A stretch of DNA of 64,000 bases from Apostichopus japonicus (lineage: Eukaryota; Echinodermata; Holothuroidea; Aspidochirotida; Stichopodidae): positions 17,461,999-17,525,998 of the forward strand of contig NC_092565.1 of NCBI RefSeq assembly GCF_037975245.1. The letters run 5' to 3'. Below are positions 13,085 through 24,240 of this stretch, piece by piece. Position numbers and translations under genes: made by a program. The notes beneath the pieces are model-generated. The model was not told where the DNA came from. It did not search any database and was given only the letters and a program-made list of their open reading frames with translations. Within the stretch, counting starts at the first letter, position 1. Every line of letters begins with the position of its first letter.

Positions 13085-14644
13085 AAGTGTGACTTAAGGC
13101 AGAATTTCAATGCACCTTTATGGTAAAGAGATGACAATGTCGCCGCCTAAGTGTAGTCCTAATTGTTGATATCAATCCTTGTTATTAAATTCTGACACCT
13201 CAACCAAAACATGTGTTCATATAAACAACAGATTACCCTTGGATGTCATTTATCACCTTTTAACATGTCATTTGCAGCCATATATTCCTCTGTTTCCCAC
13301 TGAGTTTCGCGTTGCATCTGTACAACTGACCAAATGGTTTGTTATAAGACTTGCTTCAAGTGTAATTTCGTTACAATTATAAAGTGTTATCTAAATACAT
13401 ATCTCGACTAATAGCAGTGTATTTTGATGGTTCACAACAATATCGAAATTAATTTAGTGTCTTAAGTCATCCATTAAATATTTCAAAGACAAAACAGAAG
13501 CCCTGGAGATCCAGTTAGTTTCATAAACCGCTATATATGTTCGTTTTTCGTTTGTTTTTGTCACAAAACACTATATTTCTATATCTATTCCTACAATGGG
13601 AAAAACACTAAAAGCTATTTGTCATTATTTGTTCAAAAAAAAAAGAAAATATTTCACTGCTTGGAGCATGTGATGCTGCATTTATTCATAAATGAAGTCT
13701 TAATTATCTCGCAATATGTATTTTGTTCGTACTATCAAAAAACAGTCATCATATTCAAATGGACTTGTTTCCCTTACAGTGAGAAGAAACGGACAAATAA
13801 TTTGGTCCTTGCAACATATGAAGTTTCAAATTGTTGTGTTTAAAAAAAAAAAGCTGTGAGGTTATATATGACATGTGTTTTCTTATTTATAAGCAATTCT
13901 ATGACATGTTGAATTTCTACGCTTCTGGCTTCAAGTCAGTTTTGTGGTTTTTATTGTTATTCATGTTGCTTGCATCAATGTCTTTACCGTGACGGGGACG
14001 ATGTGCTAGACATTGCATATTGGGTCACACATCAAGGCTTACTAGAGTCAGCGCCGTGTCCCTAAAGCATATTTTTTTTCGATTGTATAACTATAAATAA
14101 TTATACAGCGAGTTAATTTATTGGACTTGTGCGATTCAACTTAGATCAAATTGTGTATAGAATATAATAATTGTTGTTAGCAACAACAATGAATTGAACA
14201 AGGTTAGACATATGTCACAAAGGACTGTAAGAAGAATGGAGTCAATAACCTCTATACAGAGAGGTGTAACAATGAGAGTTTAATTAGTCATGGAGGTTTA
14301 ATAGAGGTATAATGGAGGTGTATTGGGAGATGAAAAGAAGGCGTATAAGGCAGGAAGAACATGTGGGTGTGTATGAATAGGATGATATGTGATGAGGCGA
14401 TGAGGTGTTATATAGAATTCTGGAATGTTGAGGTTGAATGGGTGTGAAGCCTTTTATATATTTACCTACAAGGCTATTATTTTCATATATTTATGAATAC
14501 AGGCTTTATTGAAGTAGATAAGCAGATTTTGTCTTATTACAGTTTCATTCCTCCTTTGTATTGTTATGAGATGTTAATATCGAACAATATCAAAACTTGA
14601 TCAATATAACAACTGCATGTTAAAAGTTAGTAAATAAAGAAGGA
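13085..14644. other. Intergenic, no gene recognised
   Basis: AT-rich sequence with A- and T-runs and short frames lacking motifs (for example 13179-13382 and 13619-13843). A short G- and T-rich segment with GGAGGTGTA and GAGGTTTAA words lies at 14260-14440. No RNA gene or mobile-element boundary was identified. Confidence 0.5.
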
Positions 14645-14647
14645 TAA

Positions 14648-15051
14648 AGGCCCGGTCACACTACAACGATATGTTATCGGAATACGGTCCGATTTTTCCG
14701 ATTTTAGGCCGAAGAGTGAGGTTTGTGGTAGTGAATGTAATGAATGCAGTGGAATATTCGAATACCTACTCCAAATCTGAGGGGTTCTGGAACGGACTAC
14801 AGTCTGAAGTGACGTCACATCGAAAAACGATAAAAATCGGAGGAGAAATTGGATAGCTATCCGATAAAAGGAAACTGAGTTAATATCAAAAGTTAGGAGA
14901 GGGCTATTCCACGTCGGAATGGCCCAACAGATAGCAAATCAGGTCCTTTATCACTGTGGCTAGAAGACCCGAACGAAAAACTGGCTGTTTCGATTCCTCC
15001 GGGAAAATCGGATAGTATTCCGATAAAAATCGGTATAGTGTGACCGGGCCT
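14648..15051. mobile_element. PIF/Harbinger-like MITE, 404 bp
   Basis: The ends are inverted repeats starting AGGCCCGGTCACACTA on both sides, identical for 16 bp. Similarity continues for about 50 bp (both ends carry TATCGGAATAC and TCCGATTTT). The element is flanked by TAA on each side (14645-14647 and 15052-15054), matching the 3-bp TWA duplication typical of PIF/Harbinger transposons. The interior repeats ATCGG/CCGAT words and has no transposase, so it depends on an enzyme encoded elsewhere. The TIR, length and TSD are read directly. The superfamily is inferred from the TSD. Confidence 0.85.
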
Positions 15052-15054
15052 TAA

Positions 15055-18000
15055 GAAAGAGGGCAATGACACGATCATTTTCAAATCCTATGTGTTGGAC
15101 TGTTAGGAATCCTTAAGTCACGTTTGCGACAATCAACTTAAACACAAAAAGCATGAAAACAAGTAGAGAAGTGATTGTCCTCCAAAGAACAAAAGAGTAT
15201 TATGCCAATTTAGTAGCAGTTGACAACATACTTTATTTTACTTCGTACCTGGATGGTCCTCACAATTGGAGAAAATGAGAGATAAAGAAAAAGAAACTCC
15301 TTTCACCTGATGAGACATTACATATAGATACTTGCTAATTTTGTGTGAACTTATTTTTCCATTACTGCCAAGCTATCTCGTTATTTATTTAAACTCCCAC
15401 GGTACAGTTAATTTGAAATATTTTCCACTTTGATAACATTTGAAAAAAAAATACACTATGAAGTGAAGAAGTACCTCAACTCCAGTAAAGTTTAAAAGGA
15501 TGGAAATTTGCTTTGAAGCGCATGATGTATCAGAGGATTTTGCATAAATCTTATACTATGATGAAATCGTGCGGCTAATGTATTATTTACTGCAAGAATG
15601 CTTTTTATAAGGTCCTTATGGAAAGATGAAGTTATGCTTCAAGCGCAAAAGAAAAGCGAAGGAAAGGGGATAAAACTCGACATAATGTTCCAGCACTAAT
15701 GATTTTCACACACCAAGTTGGATGTGGGTGTGAAAGATGAAAAAGCCGTGAAGCGATGTCCCACAGGACGGACATCAGCTTTTTATACACTCCTATTCTT
15801 GAAACATCCCATGATCAGTTCCAGACGACCTGCCAAGAAGTGTAATAAAGTGCTCATATTGCTGATGTGTTTACGTTGACGGAGTTACTGGTCTGTGTTG
15901 TAGAAACAAGTTTAGCTGTCGATTACGTGATGTGTGATGCGTATATTACGTTCCTTCGGCTCATATCACGCAAATAATTGAGTAAAATATCTTAATTTGT
16001 TTGATATTTAAGGGTCCATGACAAATATATTTATGTTTCGGGTAATATGAATATAATATACAGAGGCGAACATTGTCAGTACCCGTCCATTGGTCTAGTT
16101 ATAATTGATGGATGGATGGATCGATCGATGATGGATTGATGGATGGATAGATAGATTGTGCTAAGCATTCAACTTAAGCCACCATTAAGTTCTTGAAGTA
16201 TTATGTTGTGAAAATGGCAATAACTTTTATATCTTTATGCAAATATAGTTTATTTTTGACAGTCACTCAACCCTCCCATAAAATTCGTAAGTCTTCACAC
16301 ACGTACACACAAGAGATATTCCAAATTTTAATCACCTGTGGACAACTGAATTTTCGTGTCGAAATCCTTTTGCAACTATAAAAAGAAGTGTCAAAATGCC
16401 TTCAGTGTTATGCATATTTGAAAGTTGAAAATAATAGAGTTCTTTTAATATAAATTGGAATGGCCATGCTTCAGGATAACCGAATAATTCATCTCTGAAA
16501 CTATCATTCCCCTTTTTATATTTTCAAATGCTACCAAGTGTGCTGTGTGGCCCTGCATCATGAAAACTTACGGAGGCTATTTTGTCCTCATCTCCTTCTT
16601 TTGTAGTTATTATAACTTGACTCCAACGTCTCATTTTTGTTATTTCTTTCAAGTTTGGTTGAGTATTCTCTTAACCTTGTTCGACCCTCAATCCACATGA
16701 AATGTGATATTGGTTTTAATTCTCGAGTGTAATGTTTTGTCCCCACTGGACGACCGAATTCTACCCCAAGAAAAATTGTCATTATACCCAGTAGATATGC
16801 CTGTCCTCGCTAGAGGCGCCAATAGATCTAGCAGTCCAGTCGATTATAGGAGTCTGTTCACCCATAGGGAAATATTAGACGTTGATAAGGTTTGGTGCCC
16901 AATAGAATAATCTTCCATACGGTTCACCTGTCAGACCCACAGGTATATGTCAGAGATGTTGTGTCCACTTAAGGAAGGAGTTCAGATATCATGGTTATGT
17001 TTAAATCGGCTTTTTAAGTTTTTTTTTTATAGTTTTTTAAGAACTTTATGCCAAACATATGAGTTAATCCTTAAAATAGGATTGCAAATAAACAATCTAA
17101 GGCATCTCTCTACATTTTTTCTTTACCAAATGAATGTTATTGAGTGAGATGCCTAATTAATGAATTTGATTAAATTCTCAACATTTCGTTAAGGTGACAC
17201 TTTTTATTGAGGAGGTATAAAATAGACATAAAAGGAAGTTTCTAAATTTTTACTTCACTATTTGAAATAAAAGTTTGACTAAACTGAGTAATGGTTAAAA
17301 TCGTTGTGGTAAGCTAATTTGTACTATACACGTAGTGTGATAGGCCTATGCTTTCTCCAAGCTACGTAATATTTGTTATCAACCAGTAAGGATCACAAAC
17401 TGATTGCTTTTCAGTGTCCACCTTCCACAGAATATTATCCTGCTATATATGTTATCAGGACACGAAATATATTTTCTCGTCTAGAAACATGCAATCGCAG
17501 GAAAGGGGATACACTTTTTGAGATAAAGTGTGCTAAACGTATCAAACTAGTTATTAAAATCGAAGGACGAAACAACCTCATGTGGGTTTTATGACTCGCT
17601 GTTTACTGGCTGGTAGTTCAATTTGATACACGTGAAATCACGTAAACAATTTCGCTTAATAAACTGATAAGTGTTATTCAGTCTGCAAACAAAGAGTATA
17701 AAGGAGTAACATATTGGGGAATCGAACGCTGTTATATGTAACTCGACTTTTAGACGCTGTGGGGGTTAATGCATTTACCTTGCAACTGTTCAGTTCAGTT
17801 TATTTTCGCCACAGTTTGAGGGGAGAAAGAGGGGTGGAGGGGCAGGGGAGAGCTTAGAAAAGTATAAAAATGAATCGTGGCACCGGAGACTGTTAAGACA
17901 AAGAAACTTCCATAACAGACAAAAGTTTTTAGAACTTTACTACAAAATTTACTTAGATTTACAAGGACACTTTTACCCGATGATTGAAACAAATGCTTCA

Positions 18001-18823
18001 TATTTAATAGAACTGGGTCTTTACCTGAAATATGGTGTCCTATCGGCTGAAAAGTAAGGACAAACAAAAATAGCTTCGAAATTCCTTATGATTAATAAAT
18101 GTTGCTATAACTTGAGTGCGAAACCCGTGCTATAAATTTATGGAATTTCGTATGTGGTATACAATTACTACGGTTAACCTTTCTTTCTAAGAAAAAGGGT
18201 CATTGAACACAACAGTATGTATAATGAGTACGATCATTTATTTCACCAGTAAGGTACGTATCAAGTTTTATATATTTATTAATCAATAATATCTCAAATT
18301 TACCATTTTACATTATTGTGTTAACTCAGTCTGTGTTCACTTGTCAATGTACATGTAGATGTGCATAACATCTCGTATATTCACTTTTCTCCATGGGAGT
18401 GTCCTACTTATACTTAACCCCGCGGGCGTCAAGGAACGCATCTCATGTTTTAATCTTGAATTTAGTAATATGTGTTTATATATCATGTTTGTTGTAAAAG
18501 AAATATATGAGTCACAAAGTGTAATGTATTATTTAAGACATTAATTTCAAGTAACAAATATTAAATACCAAATTAGAACAAACAACTCACGATGAGGCAA
18601 TTTTTTGCCCTCTTCACTTTCATTGCATTAAACATTCCTAGAGCGATATTTGAGTTATTTGAGATATTTGAGTTATTTGAGATATTTTGCTATTTGTGTT
18701 TGGGCTAGTTTATTCAATATTACTCGTTGACAAAATCCCATTACTCTGTCATTACCTTGACTATAGTCAAGTTTTATTATCATAATGTAGTTATATAATC
18801 GGAAATGTATTAAATTTTCAAAT
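15055..18823. other. Intergenic, no gene recognised
   Basis: No recognisable exons. Contains a GGAT/GATC microsatellite (listed separately), TAGGCCTA at 17341-17348 and an 18-bp direct repeat of GATATTTGAGTTATTTGA near 18647-18687. The short open frames (16193-16381, 16704-16910, 16947-17147, 17373-17594, 17795-18067) show no family signature. Confidence 0.5.
16105..16158. repeat. GGAT/GATC microsatellite
   Basis: A run of GATGGATGGATGGATCGATCGATGATGGATTGATGGATGGATAGATAG, shown here in part: an imperfect tetranucleotide repeat of GGAT with GATC and GATA variants. Confidence 0.85.
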
Positions 18824-18825
18824 GT

Positions 18826-19073
18826 GGAGTGTTAGCTCAGTGGTTAACGCCGGTGCCTTTCAATCATAAGGTCCCCGGTTCGAGTCACTCCCAGATTAAT
18901 GTATGTCGTCCAGTTACAGAGTTGTTGACAATTAACAATTCATAATTATGGACGTTAAATATGAATGTAAGAGACTGACTTCGGTCAGCTTGCGGCTTTG
19001 ATAAGCCTACGAGGCTTCTTCGCGAGTTCCTGCTTGCAGGAGGATCTAATATACATACATACATACATACATG
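18826..19073 (+). mobile_element. tRNA-headed SINE, about 250 bp
   Basis: The head has a 5' acceptor-like GGAGTGT, a pol III A box (TAGCTCAGTGG, from 18833) and a B box (GGTTCGAGTC, near 18888-18897), with ACTCCC after it matching the acceptor. An anticodon-arm-like stem (GCCTT/AAGGT) lies between. The T-arm no longer pairs well, so this is not a working tRNA. The body has the compact hairpins GACTGACTTCGGTCAG and TCCTGCTTGCAGGA. The tail is a short ATAC/CATA tandem repeat ending near 19073. tRNA promoter, unrelated body and simple-repeat tail are the SINE hallmarks. It would be transcribed by RNA polymerase III and mobilised by LINE enzymes. No convincing flanking duplication was found. Family unknown. 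Confidence 0.75.
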
Positions 19074-19074
19074 T

Positions 19075-21086
19075 GCTTGCTTCACTTGATAAATACTAAT
19101 CAATGATAAGTGTCTGGACCTCAGCTGTCTAGTGTACCTTACCGCAATGAAGAATCAAACCCAATCATCATCTTTACCAAAAACTGAAATTGGCTGGAGA
19201 ACGTTCGTGTGTAACATGATAGTGCTACTAATAATTCAAACGCTTTGTCACACCATTCCATGTTAGTTCTTTAGTTTCATGGTGAATATAAAAACACTCT
19301 TGTTACTTTGAACATTTCTGTATAATATATAGTTAGTGCTTAAACAGAGTAACTGTTTTCACCATTGACACAAACATAATGTACAAACAATTCCTGTGGA
19401 AGTTCAATGTAAGTGTCTTGCTTCAGACAACTTTCTATCAAGATCTTCGACTCCAGAGCCCGTCCGGTGTCAAAACTTGACCAGCTTTAAAGCACATGGC
19501 CATGTCTTTGAAATGATACACAAGTGAAGGCTATATTCCAAATACATTGAAAATTTCCCAATATCTTCATGCATAGATAAACAGTTATGTATATACCTTC
19601 TGTGTTTTGTTGTTGTTTTAGTGTGACATTAATTATTTACAATGAGGTATGTTTGTTTACATGTTTGCTTGTATGTCGTCTGATGTGAACCCGACGGATA
19701 AAACCAATGGCTTTATTCCATTCCTTTCGAGCCAATTAACACATTACATCAGATGTTAGCGCCTCTCGTAAACTCTCTGAAGTAAGCTGATACCCATGGA
19801 GAGTTAAATTGATTGATGGGAATGCTGCAAACTGCAAATATAAAAGGTTATTCGCAAGATCAAGAATGGGGAATAGAAAACGAAGGCAACATAAAGAAAA
19901 GAAGTTGTTACTAGAGATGTATAAGGGTAAAACAATAACTCTTGTCCGAAGTTTTCATATTTATGTTATATAATATAATAATGTGTTTTGTAGCAATAAA
20001 TTATTGTAAAGTGTAAACCTTTAAAATGAGACTTCTTCAAGTTGAAGCTGAAGTGATTTGTATAGAGACAATCTTCAGAACAGTGCCGGAAATCACCAAC
20101 CGTACCTCTGATATATATGGAATGGCGTGCGGTTAATAGTGCGGGTGGAGGTGGGGTGTGAATGGGGTATCATATTAAAGTAAAGACTGTGTATGGGTCC
20201 ATCTACTTTTGATTATATTGAGATGGCTTACCTGTTAACCATCAATCGTTGGATTAACTGGTTCATATCAACTCAGGAATACAACCCGATATATTCCAAT
20301 TCGTTTACAAGGCTGTCCACGTACATTATGGATTTTATATACACTGCCGCAGATCGAAAGTTATAAACAGTACAGCATAAGTGTAAATGACGTCATCTTT
20401 CATTGTACGATGAAGATATAGAACGGCGCCCCCACTAATTATAATACTTTGGCTTTAACTTCCATGTAAAATAAGAGTGTCTCAAATTACGAGAGAGTAT
20501 ATATAAAGTTCATTGATTGTGAAAAAAAAAAATTGTTTCATTTGATTTTATGTCAAGAGGTGATCAACTTAATTTGCGTACTCTCCGTTTGTTAATAGTA
20601 ATACTTCGATTGATGCATTGTGACAGAAAAATAACACTAAACTATGATTAAAATAATATCATACCGGTATACGGTATTCTTTATTTGATCTTCTTGTGCA
20701 ATAGTTTCTTTAACTAAAATGATACATATATGAATATGGGTGATTCATTTTATATACAGAACATATTGGCGAATCCATTCTACATGATACCAGACCTTTC
20801 AATACCCATAGCACAATTGATATGTTATTTTTAGCATTAAATCCTCGAACTTACCTTCTAGGCTGTACATAATTAATGGAAATTCACCGAAATTCAACAG
20901 CAATAGACTCATTTTCCTGCAAAAGCCTTGAGCTAAATTCCGTGTTGTTAATTTCAAGACAATTACATCAGCAAATTCTATATCCTTTTTTATCATGCTT
21001 GAGTGAAGGTGCTTACTTGTCATAAAGTATCCTAAAATGACACTTTCAAATGACTAGAGCATGAAATCTTTACGGTGCCACCATAT
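19075..21086. other. Intergenic, no gene recognised
   Basis: Non-coding AT-rich DNA. TGACGTCA lies at 20388-20395. Short frames such as 20799-21023 (-) have no motif. Nothing else stands out. Confidence 0.5.
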
Positions 21087-21735
21087 CTAAACTGACTCAT
21101 TCTCCACCCATTTTGTTGCCATCAAAAATAAACTGACCATTCTAAACCCCAGATCCTGAGTTTCGTCTGCCATCTTGGCTATTCCGACCCATTTTACACC
21201 CCAGTTCCTAAATACCTTGTTTGCGCCATCATGAATAAACTGACCTACTCTAAACCCCAGATCCTGAGTTTCGTCTGCCATCTTGGCTATTCCGACCCAT
21301 TTTACACCCCAGTTCCTAAATACCTTGTTTGCGCCATCATGAATAAACTGACCTACTCTAAACCCCAGATCCTGAGTCTCGTCTGTCATCTTGGCTATTC
21401 CGACCCGTTTTACACCCCAGTTTCTACCTTGTTTGCGCCATCATAAATAAACTGACCCACTCTAAACACCAGATCCTGAGTTCCGTCTGCCATCTTGGCT
21501 ATTCCGACCGACCGTTTTACACCCCAGTTCCTACCTTGTTCGCGCCGTTATAAATAAACTGACCCAATGTAAACCCCAAATCCTGAGTTTCGTCTGCCAT
21601 CTTGGCTATTCCGACCAATTTTCCACCCAGTTTCTACCTTGTTTGCGCCATCATGAATAAACTAAACCATTGTATGCATTCAGACCCTAACTTTCGTTTT
21701 GTCATCTTAGCTATACTGGCCAATCCTCTTACCCA
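21087..21735. repeat. 104-108-bp tandem repeat, about six copies
   Basis: The word AGATCCTGAG or its variants starts at 21151, 21259, 21367, 21471 and 21579, with a decayed copy near 21682, giving periods of 108, 108, 104, 108 and about 104. Each unit contains CTGCCATCTTGGCTATTCC, TTTTACACCCCAGTT and GTTTGCGCCATCAT. The first three units are nearly identical and are open in frame on both strands because 108 is 36 codons. The right-hand copies have small deletions and more substitutions. Confidence 0.88.
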
Positions 21736-23370
21736 ACCCAAACTACACTGCACAATAACGGCTATAGACTGACCCCATTCATCGCCCTGTATATGCTAAT
21801 ACAGCACCATATTGGCCAGTGTAGCTTAGTTGATCGAAAACTCAACCATATATCCTAGGCTTTTTAAATTTACAACTCTCCTAGGAAGGAGCTATACTAA
21901 AGCACACTTTAATAAAAGATGAGATATCATATCTCTGTACCTATATACAAAAACAAACGTGCATGGTGCAGCCTATAGTACAAAAAGCAAAAAATGGAAT
22001 GCCACAAAATTTAGGCACATCGTTTGTGAAATATATATTCTATACATGACTGTGATACGAATAATATATAGTTTATTATATACAACATACTCCTTAATAG
22101 ATTTAATTACTCTTAATAGAGTAATTCATAAATTTTATCTCTCCTATTTAACACGAATTTGATGTTATTAAAGAATGACTTTAGGCATAATTTTAGTCTA
22201 TAATATGTCATATTCAAAGCAAGAAAGGACCAAAAATGCTAACAATATTTCCATAGCTATTCCGGTTTTCAGAATATTCACATTCACAATATACTCAACC
22301 TCTGGAACCTCTCCTTTAAGGCTAAGTTGATGCTCCTCATTGCAGGTCTAAATTTTCATGTTAATGAATTGTTTCATAATTTCTAATCACTCATCAAACC
22401 ATGTGCCTTAAACTTCCTATGAACTGACAGAGCAGCCCAGCTGCAATACAGTCAACACAATTTATCCTTGAACATTTGGTGATGCATTGTGAGCATGTTA
22501 TTTGGGGCCAAAAACGTCTTGTATTTTCCTATTGCATTATGTAATACATCAGAGAAATTGATGTAATTATTCTCTGTGTTAAACCATTGAGGTCTGTTTT
22601 TACCTCCATGGTTAAACTTAGTCCAGTCACACTTATTGATGAGTTTCATATGTTTAAAGTGGCTTTCTGGAGAGAAAAAAAAAACGTATTAGTGGTATTG
22701 ATACAACCGTGACTGATACCAGTATATATTTTGTAATTCTCTACCGTATCATATCTAAATTAATTTTGTCCCTAATGTCATCCTTTAATTTGTTTATATC
22801 AGTAACCTAAGTCAGTAATTATCTGTTACATGCGAGCCCTTTGATTTATTAAATGAAATTAAGAGATCGATTTAAAACTTCGATCAGTCAATAAATATAT
22901 AAAATCTTCTTAACAATTCTATAGCACACACGAATATCAGCAGAAGACATATTCCACATATTACGTCATATCGATATGACGTCACCACATTGAATTCATT
23001 CATTTCTAAATGAATGAAAACGTAGATATGACGGACTAAATTAGATTGTAGATATCACAAAATTGTGCCTACTACACAAATAGATTTGTAATGCTTTCTG
23101 GTAACCAAAGATTTTGTATCGCTCCTTCAGCACGGCAACATATCCGTGGTGGTAACTGCTAGACATTAGGCTACGTGTCATTTAGACAAACCCTGCGTGA
23201 GATTTATTTACGCGTTCATTTTAAGCTGAGGGCGCTGTCATATCAATCCTACAGTGCTTATGAGCATTAGTGTACTGCTAACAGATTTCTGAATCAACGC
23301 AAAGAGTTTGTATAGCGCTATCGGACATCTATATCTCTAAATCAACGTAACACGATCGCGTGCAAGCGCT
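21736..23370. other. Intergenic, with a CRE-containing palindrome
   Basis: No gene recognised. At 22963-22982 there is a perfect 20-bp palindrome, ACGTCATATCGATATGACGT, overlapping a full TGACGTCA at 22977-22984. The rest is AT-rich with a few short open frames lacking motifs (21959-22162, 22452-22649). Confidence 0.5.
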
Positions 23371-23373
23371 CAC

Positions 23374-23430
23374 AAGGATGCGAACCCGCCGGTTTAAATT
23401 GCATACAGGCGCGCTGGTTGATTAATTAGG
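23374..23430 (-). other. Decayed tRNA-like fragment
   Basis: On the minus strand the B-box-like GGTTCGCATCC (23376-23386) is preceded by CCGGCGG and, further 5', by AGCGCGCCTGTATGCAATTTAAACC. This spacing resembles the second half of a tRNA or a SINE head. The A box is not intact (AATTAATCAACC), so this is at best a relic. Confidence 0.35.
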
Positions 23431-23822
23431 TCCATTTTCCTCTTCTGCAGTTTCGCCATTGTCGTATCAATAAATCTGAAAACGTACGTGCAAAAAAAAA
23501 ACATAGCCCGCACCAATCTTAGAGGGTCACGCAAATCATGTTTTACGAAACACTATTTTGAGATGGTGATATAGTTAGCTTAGCTCGAAACTCTGGATGT
23601 AGCGTATGTTTCAAATGATCAATATGTTAAACATTATTATACAACACCTAATTATATTCCGGCCATTTGATTGGTCAATTGCTCGTCGATTGCATGCAAA
23701 ATCCGCTCTATTGCACGCTATGATGATAAAAACATGCGTTATACTTTTTTGATAGCACTTTTTTCAATGGTAAGAGAGCAGAGAAACCTGTCTGTTCAAA
23801 ACAATCTGTTGCATGAGGGGGC

Positions 23823-24240
23823 AACAGGGCAATGTCATATCGGTGCTATCCAATTCTGCGAAACTTGACAAGCTGTTGCTATGAGTTTTAGAAAGCATGG
23901 AATGTACTATTGAGTTGATCACTGGTAGTATCTACAAGTGCGTTAGTATGCAAATAATGAACGGTTTCCATTCGTGCAATAGTGCAAATATTACATTCGT
24001 TGAAAGATGTAATTTGTTCCATTCAACTCGGCTGCGCCTCGTTGAATGGAACATTCCATCTTTCAACTCATGAAATATTTGCACTATTGCACTCATAACC
24101 ATTCATTATTTGTATACTAACGCACTTGTAGATACTACCAGTGATCAACTCAATAGTACATTCCATGCTTTCTAAAACTCATAGCAACAGCTTGTCAAGT
24201 TTCGCAGAATTGGATAACACCGATATGACATTGCCCTGTT
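23823..24240. mobile_element. 418-bp fold-back element, near-perfect palindrome
   Basis: The left arm (23823-24027) begins AACAGGGCAATGTC and the right arm ends with its complement. The right arm (24041-24240) is nearly the exact complement over about 200 bp: the outer 150 bp show only a few changes, the inner 50 bp more. The arms meet around the short GC-rich loop TCGGCTGCGCCTC at 24028-24040. The match stops abruptly outside AACAGGG on both sides. Near-palindromic elements like this are usually non-autonomous DNA transposons (fold-back MITEs). Just outside, 23655-23730 has direct words (GATTGGTCAATTGC, CTATTGCACGCT) that share the ATTGCAC phrase with the arms and may belong to a larger element. 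No duplication could be fixed, so the superfamily is left open. Confidence 0.8.

Noticed and set aside
18826-18900. Functional tRNA gene
   Set aside because: The T-arm does not pair and a SINE body and tail follow.
21087-21389. 100-codon open frame as a repeat-protein gene
   Set aside because: It is a direct by-product of the 108-bp tandem repeat, and the opposite strand is equally open. Kept only as a finding.
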